From Bog-473 sp963777485 (GTDB lineage: Bacteria > Actinomycetota > Acidimicrobiia > Acidimicrobiales > RAAP-2), in NCBI GenBank assembly GCA_963777485.1, contig CAVZQP010000004.1, positions 1-64,000 of the forward strand: a DNA stretch of 64,000 bases, written 5' to 3'. A model generated the notes under the pieces. That model saw nothing but the letters and a program-made list of their open reading frames with translations, did no database searches and was not told where the DNA came from. Position 1 is the stretch's first letter. Every line of letters starts with the position of its first letter. The position numbers were made by a program, and so were the translations under genes. Shown here piece after piece: positions 33,197 to 42,198 of the stretch.

Positions 33197-33579
33197 TGCC
33201 CGTCACGGGCCTGGCCAACCTGGCCGTGAAGGTGGCCGACCTCGAGGCCGCGTGTGCCTGGTACGAGAATGCGGGCGCGACCGTCAGTGAGCCTGTCCAA
33301 TGGGAGAACGGGCGCCGCGCCGATGTGCAGTTGGGAACGCTGGCGCTGACGCTGTTCACCCAGGCCATCTACGAAGAGGTCTGCGCTCTGCCGGCCGACT
33401 GCTTCCTGCATCCCGCCTTGTTCGTCGATGACCTGGACGCGGAATTGGAGGGCCACGACGTCCTGTGGGGACCGCGCATCGTCAGCGGTTCGTTCGGAAC
33501 GCGGCGGATCGCATTCGTCGAGGCTCCCGGCGGCATCCGTCTCGAATTCATGGAGCAGGTCGAACCCGCTCCTGCTTGA
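33196..33579 (+). CDS. Second VOC-superfamily protein
   Basis: 127 residues from ATG 33196 (TGATG overlap). One VOC module: LANLAVKVADLEAACAWYEN at the start, with Asn instead of the usual metal His, and EAPGGIRLEFME at the end. The missing first His suggests a non-metal binding or partner role for the preceding VOC protein. Confidence 0.75.
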   Translation: MPVTGLANLAVKVADLEAACAWYENAGATVSEPVQWENGRRADVQLGTLALTLFTQAIYEEVCALPADCFLHPALFVDDLDAELEGHDVLWGPRIVSGSFGTRRIAFVEAPGGIRLEFMEQVEPAPA

Positions 33580-33766
33580 CGTTCGCTCTGCGCCGCACGA
33601 TCCCTTCTGGGCGATCGGCGCGCTCGTACCCGCAGATCTGGTAGCGGCGCCGCGTCGGATCAACTTGGTGCGCCCCGGAACGAGAGGGCATCTCGTGGGC
33701 GCGCGTCGGCGTATGTGAGGATTTGCCGAGAAGACCTCGCCGCAGTCACGTCAGAGGAGGCTGGGA

Positions 33767-34258
33767 ATGACCACCACTACCGCCACCGGGCAGGCCCCCA
33801 AGCACGGCTACACCAAAGACGGGGTACCCGTCCATGCCAAGACCCACGACTTCGTGAAGCGGGACACCGCGGCGCAGCGCTTCAACTCAGCTGTAGGTCT
33901 CAAGATCACGGTGCTCGTGGGCACGATGTGGTGCGCGTACGTATTCGCGCTGATAGCGCTGGTTTCGCTGCCCGACAACATCCATTCGAAGCAGCTTTTG
34001 ATCTTGTGGATCAGTTCGTCGTTCCTCCAGCTCGTGCTGTTGCCGATCATCATCGTCGGTCAGAACATCCAAGCTCGTGCCTCTGATGCCCGTGCAGCCA
34101 AGACGTTCGAGGACGTGCTCGACGCCCGGAACAAGATCGAGTACGCGATCCGGCTCTTGGACGTGCACACCGATGGTGGGCTGCACGATGCCGTTGAGAT
34201 AATCGTTGACGCCATTAATGCGAAGGGCCCGGCCACGCCGCCGCCTGCGGCCACCTGA
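33767..34258 (+). CDS. Small conserved membrane protein
   Basis: 163 residues with GAGGAGG upstream. Two hydrophobic helices (LKITVLVGTMWCAYVFALIA and LQLVLLPIIIVGQNIQARAS) followed by a charged cytoplasmic helix (RAAKTFEDVLDARNKIEYAI). The layout resembles DUF1003 or low-affinity iron permease-like proteins, but no name can be given with certainty. It converges with the MFS gene, leaving six bases. Confidence 0.65.
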   Translation: MTTTTATGQAPKHGYTKDGVPVHAKTHDFVKRDTAAQRFNSAVGLKITVLVGTMWCAYVFALIALVSLPDNIHSKQLLILWISSSFLQLVLLPIIIVGQNIQARASDARAAKTFEDVLDARNKIEYAIRLLDVHTDGGLHDAVEIIVDAINAKGPATPPPAAT

Positions 34259-34264
34259 GCAGCG

Positions 34265-35791
34265 TCAGGTCCTCTCGAGTGCCTCGTCGAGCTCCAGCTG
34301 AGGAATCAGGACCTCAGGATCCGACGTCGCCGCCGCTCCGTTGATCGTCCGAAGCGATGGCAACAACGCCAGCGTGACCGCAGCGGTCACCACCAGAATT
34401 CCGGCCGCGACGCCAAAGGCCAGCGTGTAGCCATCGGTGAGCGCGGCAGCAGTGCGGCCCGCCGTGGCCACGTGGCCCGAGAGCCCGCTCGTCGTCCGGT
34501 TGGCGGCGATCGTTGCCAGTGCGGCCAGACCGATCGAGGCACCGACGGTGCGCGACGTGTTGAGGAGACCGGAGGCAAGCCCGGCGTCGCGTGGCGGCAC
34601 GCCCGCCGTGCCGGCCACCGCGATCGGCGTCACCGCGAGGCCCATGCCGATTCCGATCAGCACGAACGGGCCGAGCAGACCGCCGAGGAAGGTCGACGAT
34701 GTGGTCGCCTGGGCCAGCCACGCCAGCCCGGCGCCCGCCGTCAAGGTCCCGGCCAGGATGAGCGGTCGGGGACCGAACTTCGGCACCAGACGAGCGGTGA
34801 TCTGCGCGCCGGCCGCGATCAACAGGGTCTGCGGCAGGAAGGCAAGTCCCGCCTGCAACGGGCTGTAGCCGAGGACGTGCTGCATGTAGAGCGTCTCGAA
34901 ATACCAGGAACCGAAGAGCGCGCCGAACATCATGAGCATGACCACGTTGCCGCCCGTGACGGAGCGGGAGCGAAAGATTCGGAGCGGCACCAGTGGCGCC
35001 TTGGAGAACCGTGCCTGCAACACAACGAAAACGGCGAGGAACGCGACCCCGAACGTCAGGGGGAGCAACACCTCGCTCGATCCCCACGAGTAGCTCTCGG
35101 TCCGCACGAGGCCATAGACCAGCGCGACCAGGCCGGCGGTCACCGTCACTGCACCCGCCAAGTCGAGGTGGCGGTGCTCCATGTCTGCACGCGACTCTGG
35201 CAGGAAGCGGAGTGCCGCGACGACTGCGACGATTCCGACCGGGACGTTGACGAAGAGAATCCACCGCCAGCTCAGGAAGTCCGTGAGGATCCCGCCGAGC
35301 AGCGCGCCGGCCGAGGCGCCGGCCGACGACACGGCGCTCCAGGCACCGAGGGCCCAGGCCCGCCTCGGGCCTTCGGGGAAGGTCGCGGTGAGGATGGTGA
35401 GCGTGGCCGGGGCCAGGATGGCGGCCCCGAGTCCCTGCAGCGCGCGGGCCGACACCAACCAGGCCTCGTTCTGAGCCAGCCCCCCGAGCAGGCTTGACGC
35501 AGTGAACACCGCCAGGCCGATCAGGAATACGCGGCGCCGACCGAAAAGGTCGGCGGCTCGGCCCCCCAGGAGCAGGAAGCCCGCGAAGGTCAACGTGTAC
35601 GCGTTGACGATCCACTGCAGGCTCGACGTGCTGAAGTGCAGGTCGCGTTGGATCGAGGGGAGGGCGACGTTGACGATGGACGCGTCGAGCACGACCATGA
35701 ACTGGCCGACCAGGACAATGCTGAGGACGAGCCAGGACGGGACGCTCTTGCCCGGGGCGATCTCGATGGTGGTGGCGCTGTCGGCGCGCAT
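34265..35791 (-). CDS. MFS drug/proton antiporter, DHA2 (14-helix) family
   Basis: 508 residues from ATG 35791 (AAGGAG upstream). DHA2 marks: FMVVLDASIVNVALPSIQRD, FLLLGGRAADLFGRRRVFL, ARALQGLGAAILAPATLTIL and motif C-like SSAGASAGALLGGILTDFLS. About 14 helices. It is the second such exporter in the window but not a recent copy of the one at 21142. No regulator gene is adjacent; a palindrome upstream may be its operator. Confidence 0.92.
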   Translation of the reverse strand: MRADSATTIEIAPGKSVPSWLVLSIVLVGQFMVVLDASIVNVALPSIQRDLHFSTSSLQWIVNAYTLTFAGFLLLGGRAADLFGRRRVFLIGLAVFTASSLLGGLAQNEAWLVSARALQGLGAAILAPATLTILTATFPEGPRRAWALGAWSAVSSAGASAGALLGGILTDFLSWRWILFVNVPVGIVAVVAALRFLPESRADMEHRHLDLAGAVTVTAGLVALVYGLVRTESYSWGSSEVLLPLTFGVAFLAVFVVLQARFSKAPLVPLRIFRSRSVTGGNVVMLMMFGALFGSWYFETLYMQHVLGYSPLQAGLAFLPQTLLIAAGAQITARLVPKFGPRPLILAGTLTAGAGLAWLAQATTSSTFLGGLLGPFVLIGIGMGLAVTPIAVAGTAGVPPRDAGLASGLLNTSRTVGASIGLAALATIAANRTTSGLSGHVATAGRTAAALTDGYTLAFGVAAGILVVTAAVTLALLPSLRTINGAAATSDPEVLIPQLELDEALERT

Positions 35792-35837
35792 GAGGTCTCC
35801 TTGCTGCGAGTGGAGTCGGGCCTAAGTCCCTTCGGGA

Positions 35838-35857
35838 GCCAACCGCATGCGGCTGGC
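35838..35857 (-). promoter_or_regulatory. Palindrome upstream of the MFS gene
   Basis: GCCA-A-CCGCATGCGG-C-TGGC, a 20-bp palindrome with one mismatched pair, 47 bases before the transporter start. A related half-site ATACGGCTGG lies just beyond. A likely binding site for an unlinked regulator. Confidence 0.45.
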
Positions 35858-36027
35858 CTCTATTCCCACCATACGGCTGGGACGCCCAGTTCTCTGGCGG
35901 GAATCGGACCTGAACATGTTGTCGTCTGTGTGCTTGGAAGACCCGGCCTAGCGTCCAGTTGTGACACGCGGCGCGGCTCACGTCCTTGCCGTGGTCAACC
36001 ACCTTTCTCATGTAAATGAGGACCGCC
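35858..36027. other. Intergenic region between divergent MFS and ECF42 operons
   Basis: No gene visible. It contains a 5-bp inverted repeat CTCAT-GTAA-ATGAG (36007-36020) immediately upstream of the ECF42-type promoter, possibly a regulator site. Confidence 0.4.
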
Positions 36028-36056
36028 TGTCGAATTCGCCCCTTCCCGTTCGTATA
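36028..36056 (+). promoter_or_regulatory. ECF42-type promoter
   Basis: TGTCGAA (36028-36034), 16-base spacer, CGTATA (36051-36056), 50 bases before the first gene of the ECF42 operon. TGTCGAA at -35 with a CG-started -10 box is the motif reported for ECF42 sigma factors, so the operon probably autoregulates. Recalled from the literature on ECF42, not checked. Confidence 0.65.
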
Positions 36057-36105
36057 GGGGTTGACAGCCGGCGCGGGGCCGGATGGTCCGAACAAGGAGG
36101 CAGTG

Positions 36106-36711
36106 ATGGGCAGGATCATGGTCAGCGAGTTCGTCTCGGTCGACGGTGTGATGGAGGACCCGGGTGGCTCCGAAGGCACTCGCAATGCAGGGTGGACCTT
36201 CCGTTTCGACCGTGGGACGGATGGCGACGGCTTCAAACTGAACGAGGTGCTCGACGCCGAAGCGCTGCTGCTCGGGCGGGTCACCTACGAGGGATTTGCC
36301 GCGGCCTGGCCGACCATCGAGGATCCGGTCGGCTTTGCGGCGAAGATGAACGCCATGCCGAAGTACGTCGTCTCGAACACCTTCACGGATGGCGACGCAG
36401 ACTGGAACAACAGCACCGTGCTGCGCGGCGACGCTGTCTCGGAGGTCACTGCGTTGCGGGCGAGAGTCGCCGGTGACCTCTTGGTGAACGGAAGCGCCTC
36501 GCTCGTGCAGCTGCTTGCAGAGCACGGGCTCGTCGACGAGTACCGGCTGATGGTGTTCCCCATTCTCCTCGGCAGTGGGAAGCGCCTCTTCGGCGACCTG
36601 AGCGTGGCGCCGTTCCTTCACCTCGACGAGGTGCAGAAGGTCGGTGACGATGGCATCCTCGTCTTGACGTATCGCCCTCGAGTCGGCCCATCGGACAACC
36701 GGGCCGCTTGA
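36106..36711 (+). CDS. RibD C-terminal/dihydrofolate-reductase-like protein
   Basis: 201 residues from ATG 36106 with AAGGAGG. IMVSEFVSVDGVMEDPGG opening, ALLLGRVTYEGFAAAWPT and VNGSASLVQLLAEHGLVDEY are typical of the RibD_C/DHFR-like fold widely found in actinobacteria. These proteins bind NADPH; the physiological substrate is usually unknown. It is the first gene of the ECF42 operon. Confidence 0.88.
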   Translation: MGRIMVSEFVSVDGVMEDPGGSEGTRNAGWTFRFDRGTDGDGFKLNEVLDAEALLLGRVTYEGFAAAWPTIEDPVGFAAKMNAMPKYVVSNTFTDGDADWNNSTVLRGDAVSEVTALRARVAGDLLVNGSASLVQLLAEHGLVDEYRLMVFPILLGSGKRLFGDLSVAPFLHLDEVQKVGDDGILVLTYRPRVGPSDNRAA

Positions 36712-36749
36712 CGCCTGGTCCACCGACGACAGAAAGGAAGGTCTTGGAG

Positions 36750-37106
36750 ATGAAGCAGTATCTGCTCAGCGTGGCGATGGTCGATGATGCACCACCTCGG
36801 CCGCCGGATGAGACGCAGCGTGCCTTCGAACAGGTCGACGAGCTCAACGCCGAGCTCCAGGCCACCGGGGTCTGGGTCTTTGCGGGCGGCCTCCAGCCGG
36901 CCTCTCTCGCCACCGTGGTACGCGAGGAGGGTTGTGAGGTGGTCGTGACCGACGGGCCTTTCAGCGAGTCCAAGGAGCACATCGGTGGCTTCTGGATCAT
37001 CGAGGTGGACGATCTCGATGCGGCTCTGGCCTGGGCGGCCAAAGCCACGAAGGCGTGCGGCGAGGCGGTCGAGGTACGGCCGTTCCATGAGAACCCGGAG
37101 GGCTGA
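36750..37106 (+). CDS. YCII/DGPF-domain protein
   Basis: 118 residues from ATG 36750 (GGAAGG upstream). It contains the hallmark TDGPFSESKEHIGGFWIIEV (DGPF motif) and closes with AVEVRPFHENPEG. DGPF proteins are genomic partners and known targets of ECF42 sigma factors, which fits the next gene. Function at the molecular level is unknown. Confidence 0.92.
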   Translation: MKQYLLSVAMVDDAPPRPPDETQRAFEQVDELNAELQATGVWVFAGGLQPASLATVVREEGCEVVVTDGPFSESKEHIGGFWIIEVDDLDAALAWAAKATKACGEAVEVRPFHENPEG

Positions 37107-37118
37107 GTCCGCCTGTCG

Positions 37119-38366
37119 ATGCCGGAGACAGCGTCCAGTGTCGAAGCAGTCTTCCGGCAGGAGTACGGCCGCGCCGTTTCGGTGCTCGTGCGGGCGTTCG
37201 GGGACATCGATCTCGCCGAAGAGGGCGTCCAGGAGGCCTTTGCCGTCGCGGCGGAGCGGTGGGTCGCCGACTGCCCTCCTCCCAGCCCGGCGGGCTGGAT
37301 CATTACGACGTCCCGGCGCAAGATTCTCGATCGTCTGCGACGTGAAGCCTCCCGTGACGACCGCCACGCGCAGTCCGCGCTCTTGTACGAACGCGACGAG
37401 CCCGACGTTGACCAGGACCTTGCCGTGCACGACGACCGCCTCCGGCTGATCTTCACCTGTTGCCACCCGGCTCTTGCGCCTCCGGCTCGAGTCGCGTTGA
37501 CCCTTCGGTTGCTGGGCGGTCTGACGACCGGTGAGATCGCCCGCGCCTTCGTCGTGCCCGAGGCGACGATGGCCCAGCGGATCAGCCGGGCCAAGGCGAA
37601 GATCCGCGACGCCGGTATCCCCTATCGCGTGCCGTCCAGCCCGGAGCTGCCCGACCGCCTCTGTTCCGTGCTCGCGGTCGTGTACCTCGTGTTCAACGAG
37701 GGCTATGCGGCTACATCGGGTGACCGACTGGCCCGGGAGGAGCTCACCGCCGAGGCGATCCGATTGGGCCGGGTCTTGGCCGCCCTGATGCCAGACGAGC
37801 CCGAAGTGCTCGGCTTGCTCGCATTGATGCTGTTGATCGAGGCGCGGCGGCCCGCGCGCACCGGTCCGGACGGCGCCCTGGTGCCCCTGCCAGAACAGGA
37901 CCGCCTGCTGTGGGACGGCGGCCTCATCGACGAGGGCCAATCCATCGTCCGGCGTTGCCTTCGTCGCAACGTCCCCGGTCCTTATCAGATCCAAGCCGCC
38001 ATCAACGCGGTCCACACCGACGCGCCCAGTGCCGACGCGACAGACTGGCGCCAGATCCTCGCGCTCTACGACCAGCTCGTGGTGTTCGACCGTTCCCCGG
38101 TCGTCGCGCTCAATCGGGCGGTCGCGCTGGCCGAGGTCGAGGGGGTCGATGGGGCCCTCGCATCGATCGACGGATTGCCGCTCGATTCCTATTACCTGCT
38201 GCATGCCGTCCGAGCCGATTTCCTGCGACGAGCGGGTCGCGTCGAGCAGGCCGCGGCCGAGTACGACGCCGCGCTCGAGCTCACCGACAACGAAGCCGAA
38301 AGGGCCTTTCTTCGCCGAGCCCGTGCCGCCGTCGGCCCGCCGGTGACAGACTCGGATCCGACATGA
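37119..38366 (+). CDS. ECF42-group RNA polymerase sigma factor with C-terminal TPR-like extension
   Basis: 415 residues, twice the usual ECF length. Region 2: FGDIDLAEEGVQEAFAVAAE and WIITTSRRKILDRLRRE. Region 4: LTTGEIARAFVVPEATMAQR with ISRAKAKI. The about 200-residue C-terminal extension with AVYLVFNEGYAATSG, LLALMLLIEARRPAR, PYQIQAAINAVH and FDRSPVVALNRAVALAEV is typical of ECF42 and resembles tetratricopeptide helices; it replaces an anti-sigma factor in control. Coupled to an exonuclease gene by ATGA. Confidence 0.93.
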   Translation: MPETASSVEAVFRQEYGRAVSVLVRAFGDIDLAEEGVQEAFAVAAERWVADCPPPSPAGWIITTSRRKILDRLRREASRDDRHAQSALLYERDEPDVDQDLAVHDDRLRLIFTCCHPALAPPARVALTLRLLGGLTTGEIARAFVVPEATMAQRISRAKAKIRDAGIPYRVPSSPELPDRLCSVLAVVYLVFNEGYAATSGDRLAREELTAEAIRLGRVLAALMPDEPEVLGLLALMLLIEARRPARTGPDGALVPLPEQDRLLWDGGLIDEGQSIVRRCLRRNVPGPYQIQAAINAVHTDAPSADATDWRQILALYDQLVVFDRSPVVALNRAVALAEVEGVDGALASIDGLPLDSYYLLHAVRADFLRRAGRVEQAAAEYDAALELTDNEAERAFLRRARAAVGPPVTDSDPT

Positions 38367-39244
38367 AGGTTCATCTCGTCGACGGCACCTACGAGCTCTT
38401 TCGGCACTTCTTCGGCGCGCCGCCTCATCGCAATGCCGACGGGGACGAGGTGGCCGCCGTGCGCGGCGTACTGAGCTCCGTCCTGCAGCTCGTCGACGAC
38501 GGGGCCACGCATGTCGGCGTCGCCACCGATCACGTCATCGAGTCGTTCCGCAACGACATGTGGCCCGGCTACAAGACCGGCGACGGCATCGATCCCGATC
38601 TGCGGACGCAGTTCTGGCCGCTCGAAGATGCCCTCGGTGCCATGGGGGTCTACGTCTGGCCCATGGTCGACTTGGAGGCCGACGATGCGCTGGCGAGCGC
38701 GGCTGCCGTCGCGGATGACGACGGCAAAGTCGACCAGGTCGTGATCTGCACCCCGGACAAGGACCTGGGCCAGTGTGTGCAGGGCAAGCGGGTCGTCCAG
38801 TTGGACCGACGAAAGAAGCTTCTCATTGACGAAGCGGGGGTCGTGGCCAAGTTCGGCGTGTCGCCCGGTTCGATCCCGGACTATCTCGCGCTCGTGGGCG
38901 ACAGCGCAGACGGGTTCCCCGGCCTGTCGGGGTGGGGGGCGAAGTCCGCTTCCGCTGTCCTCGCACGCTGGCTCCACATAGAGGACGTCCCGCCCGATCC
39001 GGCTGCATGGGAAGTGACGGTGCGCGGCGCGCCGAAGTTGGCCGCCACGTTGCGTGAGAATTTCGACGACGCCGGCTTGTTCAAGGACTTGGCGACCTTG
39101 CGAGTCGATCGCGGTCTGCTCCCCAACGTGGAGGCCTTGTGCTGGAAGGGGCCTACGTCCGAATTCGATGAAGTGTGCGAGCGCCTTGACGCGCCTGGGC
39201 TCGTAGCGCGCGCCGAGGCATTGGCAGCGAGATCGTCAGGATGA
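38363..39244 (+). CDS. 5'-3' exonuclease (PolA N-terminal/FEN-type)
   Basis: 293 residues from ATG 38363, overlapping the ECF42 stop. VHLVDGTYELFRHFFGAPPH, then DLEADDALASAAAVADDDGK and CTPDKDLGQCVQG supply the acidic metal-binding residues; PDYLALVGDSADGFPGLSGW with GAKSASAVL is the helix-hairpin-helix. It lacks polymerase domains and acts as a stand-alone flap/5' exonuclease. Its place at the end of a stress sigma operon suggests a repair role under ECF42 control. Confidence 0.9.
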   Translation: MKVHLVDGTYELFRHFFGAPPHRNADGDEVAAVRGVLSSVLQLVDDGATHVGVATDHVIESFRNDMWPGYKTGDGIDPDLRTQFWPLEDALGAMGVYVWPMVDLEADDALASAAAVADDDGKVDQVVICTPDKDLGQCVQGKRVVQLDRRKKLLIDEAGVVAKFGVSPGSIPDYLALVGDSADGFPGLSGWGAKSASAVLARWLHIEDVPPDPAAWEVTVRGAPKLAATLRENFDDAGLFKDLATLRVDRGLLPNVEALCWKGPTSEFDEVCERLDAPGLVARAEALAARSSG

Positions 39245-39280
39245 ACTTCGTCGAACTCTCCGAGAGGGTCCTCCGACGTC

Positions 39281-40606
39281 TCAACCTGTCCCGGGCGCCG
39301 CGACCGATGGCAACGAACCCGAGAGATTGACCTTGCGCAGATAGAGATCGCGGCTGTTGGGGTACCCGACCGCGCCCGGGACCCAGGCGTGAAAGGCCAA
39401 CCAGAAGTTCCCGTTCGCGTCGACGAAGAACGACTCTCCCCCCGGACCTGCCGTCTCGGTATCGGAGGAGAGGAAGGGGTTCGGCGAAGCGTCCGTGCAC
39501 GGCCCGATCGGTCCGGAACACAGCGCCACACCGACCGCGTAGTTCGCGGTGTTCCAGTCGTTGCCAGAGAAGAACAGGAAGTAGTGGCCGTTGACCAAAA
39601 CGAGATCGGGCGCCTCCACGGTTCCTCCCTCCCAGGGCTCGTCAGGGACCAGCAGCTGGGTCGGAGCGGTAGCTGCCGCGAATCCAGTCCCAGATGCGTT
39701 GAGTTGCTGAGCCCAGATCTTCGAGGAGCCGGGACCACCGGATTTCCAGACGAGGTACGGGACGCCGCTGGCGTCGGTGAACGCCGAGGGGTCGATGGAG
39801 CCGCCGAGCGATTGTTGGCATTCGAGCGGCAGTACCGAGTTGTCGGTGAACGGGCCTTGTGGGCTGCTCGCCGTGGCCACGGAGATGCACTGGATCCCGC
39901 TCGGTGCGAACTCCGCCGTGTAGTACATGAGGTACGTCCCGTTCCTGATCGTGACGGACGGTGCCCACGTTTCGTTCGCCTTGGCCCAGCCCGGCAGCGA
40001 CGGGAGCGCGTTGCCCACCGAGGCCCAATGATTCAGGTCCGTCGACGAGATGATCTGGATGTTCCCGGCTACGGAATTCGTCGCGTAGGCGTAGTACGTC
40101 TGACCGAACAACGCCACGAACGGGTCCGGGAAGTCGAAGGGGTAGACGAGTCCCGCGTTTGCTCCGCCGTCCAGCGACGAGCACGGACCCGACACCGCGG
40201 AGATGGCTTTGGCCGCGGCCGGGTTGTTGTGGCCCGCGATCGAGAAGAGTGCATCCTGCACGCCACCGAGGCAGGTGTGCAGCGCGGCGATCCCGAGTCC
40301 TTCCAGCGATGCGCCGGCGTTCGCATTGTTGAGGGATGCCTCGACCCCCGCAAGCTGGCCCATCGTCGTGCCGATCGATGCCTGCAAGTTGTTGCGGGTG
40401 TTCGTCTTGACGGCGTCCGCGTAGTCGGTCAGTGCCCTGTCGTGGCGCAACGTCGCCAGGTGGTGCTCGGCGGTCCGAAGGGTGGATGCCTCGGCGCTCG
40501 CCCGTACGTGTGCGTCCGCGTCGTACCAAATGGCCGCGCCCAGTCCGCTCACCGCGACCACGATGCCGGCCACGACCAGCCGCTTGCGCAACCTTCGCTC
40601 AGCCAC
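39281..40606 (-). CDS. Membrane-anchored GH43-like glycosidase with N-terminal helical domain
   Basis: 441 residues from GTG 40606. One transmembrane helix (LVVAGIVVAVSGLGAAIWY), a helical stretch to about 120 ending LHTCLGGVQDALFS with GPCSS, then a five-bladed propeller of the GH43/GH-F type. Candidate catalytic residues are Asp in FPDPFVALF, Asp in GSIDPSAFTD and Glu in GGTVEAPDLV. It probably cleaves arabinose- or xylose-containing polysaccharide outside the cell. The helical part is paralogous to the preceding gene product, whose stop it overlaps by eight bases. Confidence 0.82.
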   Translation of the reverse strand: MAERRLRKRLVVAGIVVAVSGLGAAIWYDADAHVRASAEASTLRTAEHHLATLRHDRALTDYADAVKTNTRNNLQASIGTTMGQLAGVEASLNNANAGASLEGLGIAALHTCLGGVQDALFSIAGHNNPAAAKAISAVSGPCSSLDGGANAGLVYPFDFPDPFVALFGQTYYAYATNSVAGNIQIISSTDLNHWASVGNALPSLPGWAKANETWAPSVTIRNGTYLMYYTAEFAPSGIQCISVATASSPQGPFTDNSVLPLECQQSLGGSIDPSAFTDASGVPYLVWKSGGPGSSKIWAQQLNASGTGFAAATAPTQLLVPDEPWEGGTVEAPDLVLVNGHYFLFFSGNDWNTANYAVGVALCSGPIGPCTDASPNPFLSSDTETAGPGGESFFVDANGNFWLAFHAWVPGAVGYPNSRDLYLRKVNLSGSLPSVAAPGTG

Positions 40607-41123
40607 TCGCGTTGACCGCGGCCGAGCACGGCGCCGTGACCCACTTCAGTGAGTCGGCCGCCTTGGACTGGTTGCCCACGGCCAGTGCGTTGAGGGCCTG
40701 TTCGACGCCGCCCAGGCATTGATGGAGCGAATTGAGGAGCGAGGCCTGTTCGAAGACGTGCGCCTGCGCCGAGCTCAGCGCGGATCGGGCGCCCTCGAGC
40801 TGTGACGTGTCCTGTGCGAGCGCAGTGGTGTCGTTGCCCACCTGCTGGGTGACGAGGTGCAGGTCGGTCCGCGCCACGGCCAGATCACGCGCAACGACGC
40901 CCGTGGTCCCGCGGGTGACCGCCAGGACGTGCCGGGCATGGTCGTAGCGGTGGTTGGCCTGGGCGGCGTCGAAGAGCAGGCAACCGACGACCAGACCGAG
41001 CAGCGCGATGGAGGCGACGAGAACCGCCCACTGCCGGCGACGAGAACTTGGGCTGTGCTCGATGCGGGGCAGGGTGGCGTGGGAATCGGCCGGCCTCCGC
41101 TCGGCCACCAACATTTCAGTCAC
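40599..41123 (-). CDS. Membrane-anchored coiled-coil protein, paralogue of the GH43 N-terminal domain
   Basis: 174 residues from GTG 41123 (ATG three codons later is an alternative). One transmembrane helix (AVLVASIALLGLVVGCLLF) and a long helical, coiled-coil-like region, ending LNSLHQCLGGVEQALNALAV and WVTAPCSA. That end matches the LHTCLGGVQDALFSIAG...GPCSS of the next gene product, including two Cys that may form a disulfide. No function known; the two proteins may assemble through this shared domain. Confidence 0.7.
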   Translation of the reverse strand: MTEMLVAERRPADSHATLPRIEHSPSSRRRQWAVLVASIALLGLVVGCLLFDAAQANHRYDHARHVLAVTRGTTGVVARDLAVARTDLHLVTQQVGNDTTALAQDTSQLEGARSALSSAQAHVFEQASLLNSLHQCLGGVEQALNALAVGNQSKAADSLKWVTAPCSAAVNASG

Positions 41124-41272
41124 GCGTCCATACCGCCTTTGACCTCCGCCTGCCGGGGCATTCGAGCGTCGAAACCGCTGCCAACCCTAGGGCCTCGGCC
41201 GCTCGTTACTCGTTCGGGTCCCAAGTCTGCGTCACAGAACGCGGTGTCCGACGGCGGTCCTTCCCGCCACGT

Positions 41273-42085
41273 TTACTGGGACCGGAACGCGCCCCCGATG
41301 TCGATGCCCAGGTCGGGAACCGGCCGCTCCGTGGCGAAACGGTAGAGGATCGTGCGCATGTACATCCCGGCCGCCTGCGCGTACATGCTGATACCGATCA
41401 GCGCCGCGAACCCGGCGATCGCCACCGGCACCCCCACGACGTAGGTCCGCCCCACGATCATGACGACACCGAGCATCAGCACCAGGAGAGCGGCGATCGA
41501 GAGGCCGGCGAAGATGACGCCGAAGCGCAGCCCGCTGCGCGTCACCGTGCCGAAGCGCGACTTGAGGATCGATGAGGACCGCTTGACCGCTTCGATCGGG
41601 CCCAGCTCCTCGAAGGCGAGCACCGGGATCACCAGGTAGGTGGCGACGATCCACGCCAAGCCGCCCGCGAAACCCAGGATGCGCCCCACGAGCCCCAGCC
41701 GTTCCTCGAGGAGCCGGATGGCGGTGCCCACGACGGCCGAGAGCAGAGCCCACTCGAAGATCACGCCTCGCCGTCCCCAGGCCTGAGCCATTGACGAGGC
41801 AATCGTGGGTGTCCGTCCCTCGATGCGGTCGTTCGCTGCAAAGACAAGTGCGACATTGAAGATCACCGTCGCCGCAGTCGCGACGACCGATCCGCACGCG
41901 AGCGCCAAGACCAGGGCATAGCCCGTGTGTCCGAGGGCCAGCACGAGCGGACCGGCGATGATGGCGAACGCGATCAGCGCGGTCACGGTTGCCATGACCG
42001 GGAGCCAGATCATCTGGCGGTCCCGGCGGAACAACTTCAGCGAGGCTTGGAGGATCGCCTTGCCCGTCGGGTTCTTCGTTGCCAT
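41273..42085 (-). CDS. DUF6159-like multi-pass membrane protein
   Basis: 270 residues from ATG 42085 (GTG 42091 also possible). About six hydrophobic helices (WLPVMATVTALIAFAIIAGP, ILGFAGGLAWIVATYLVIPV, LSIAALLVLMLGVVMIVG) with a conserved FEELGPIEAVKRSSSILKSR loop, typical of the actinobacterial DUF6159/YciC-like family. Role unknown. It lies upstream of the GH43 pair and downstream of tRNA-Ser on the same strand. Confidence 0.8.
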   Translation of the reverse strand: MATKNPTGKAILQASLKLFRRDRQMIWLPVMATVTALIAFAIIAGPLVLALGHTGYALVLALACGSVVATAATVIFNVALVFAANDRIEGRTPTIASSMAQAWGRRGVIFEWALLSAVVGTAIRLLEERLGLVGRILGFAGGLAWIVATYLVIPVLAFEELGPIEAVKRSSSILKSRFGTVTRSGLRFGVIFAGLSIAALLVLMLGVVMIVGRTYVVGVPVAIAGFAALIGISMYAQAAGMYMRTILYRFATERPVPDLGIDIGGAFRSQ

Positions 42086-42198
42086 CTCCACTGCCCCTCT
42101 CGAGCGCCGGCGCTCGTCCTCACTCCGATCCTTCACACACGTCGGCACGGATTCGTGGATGACTTGAGCAATCACAACGCCAGGTCAAGGCCAGTCGG

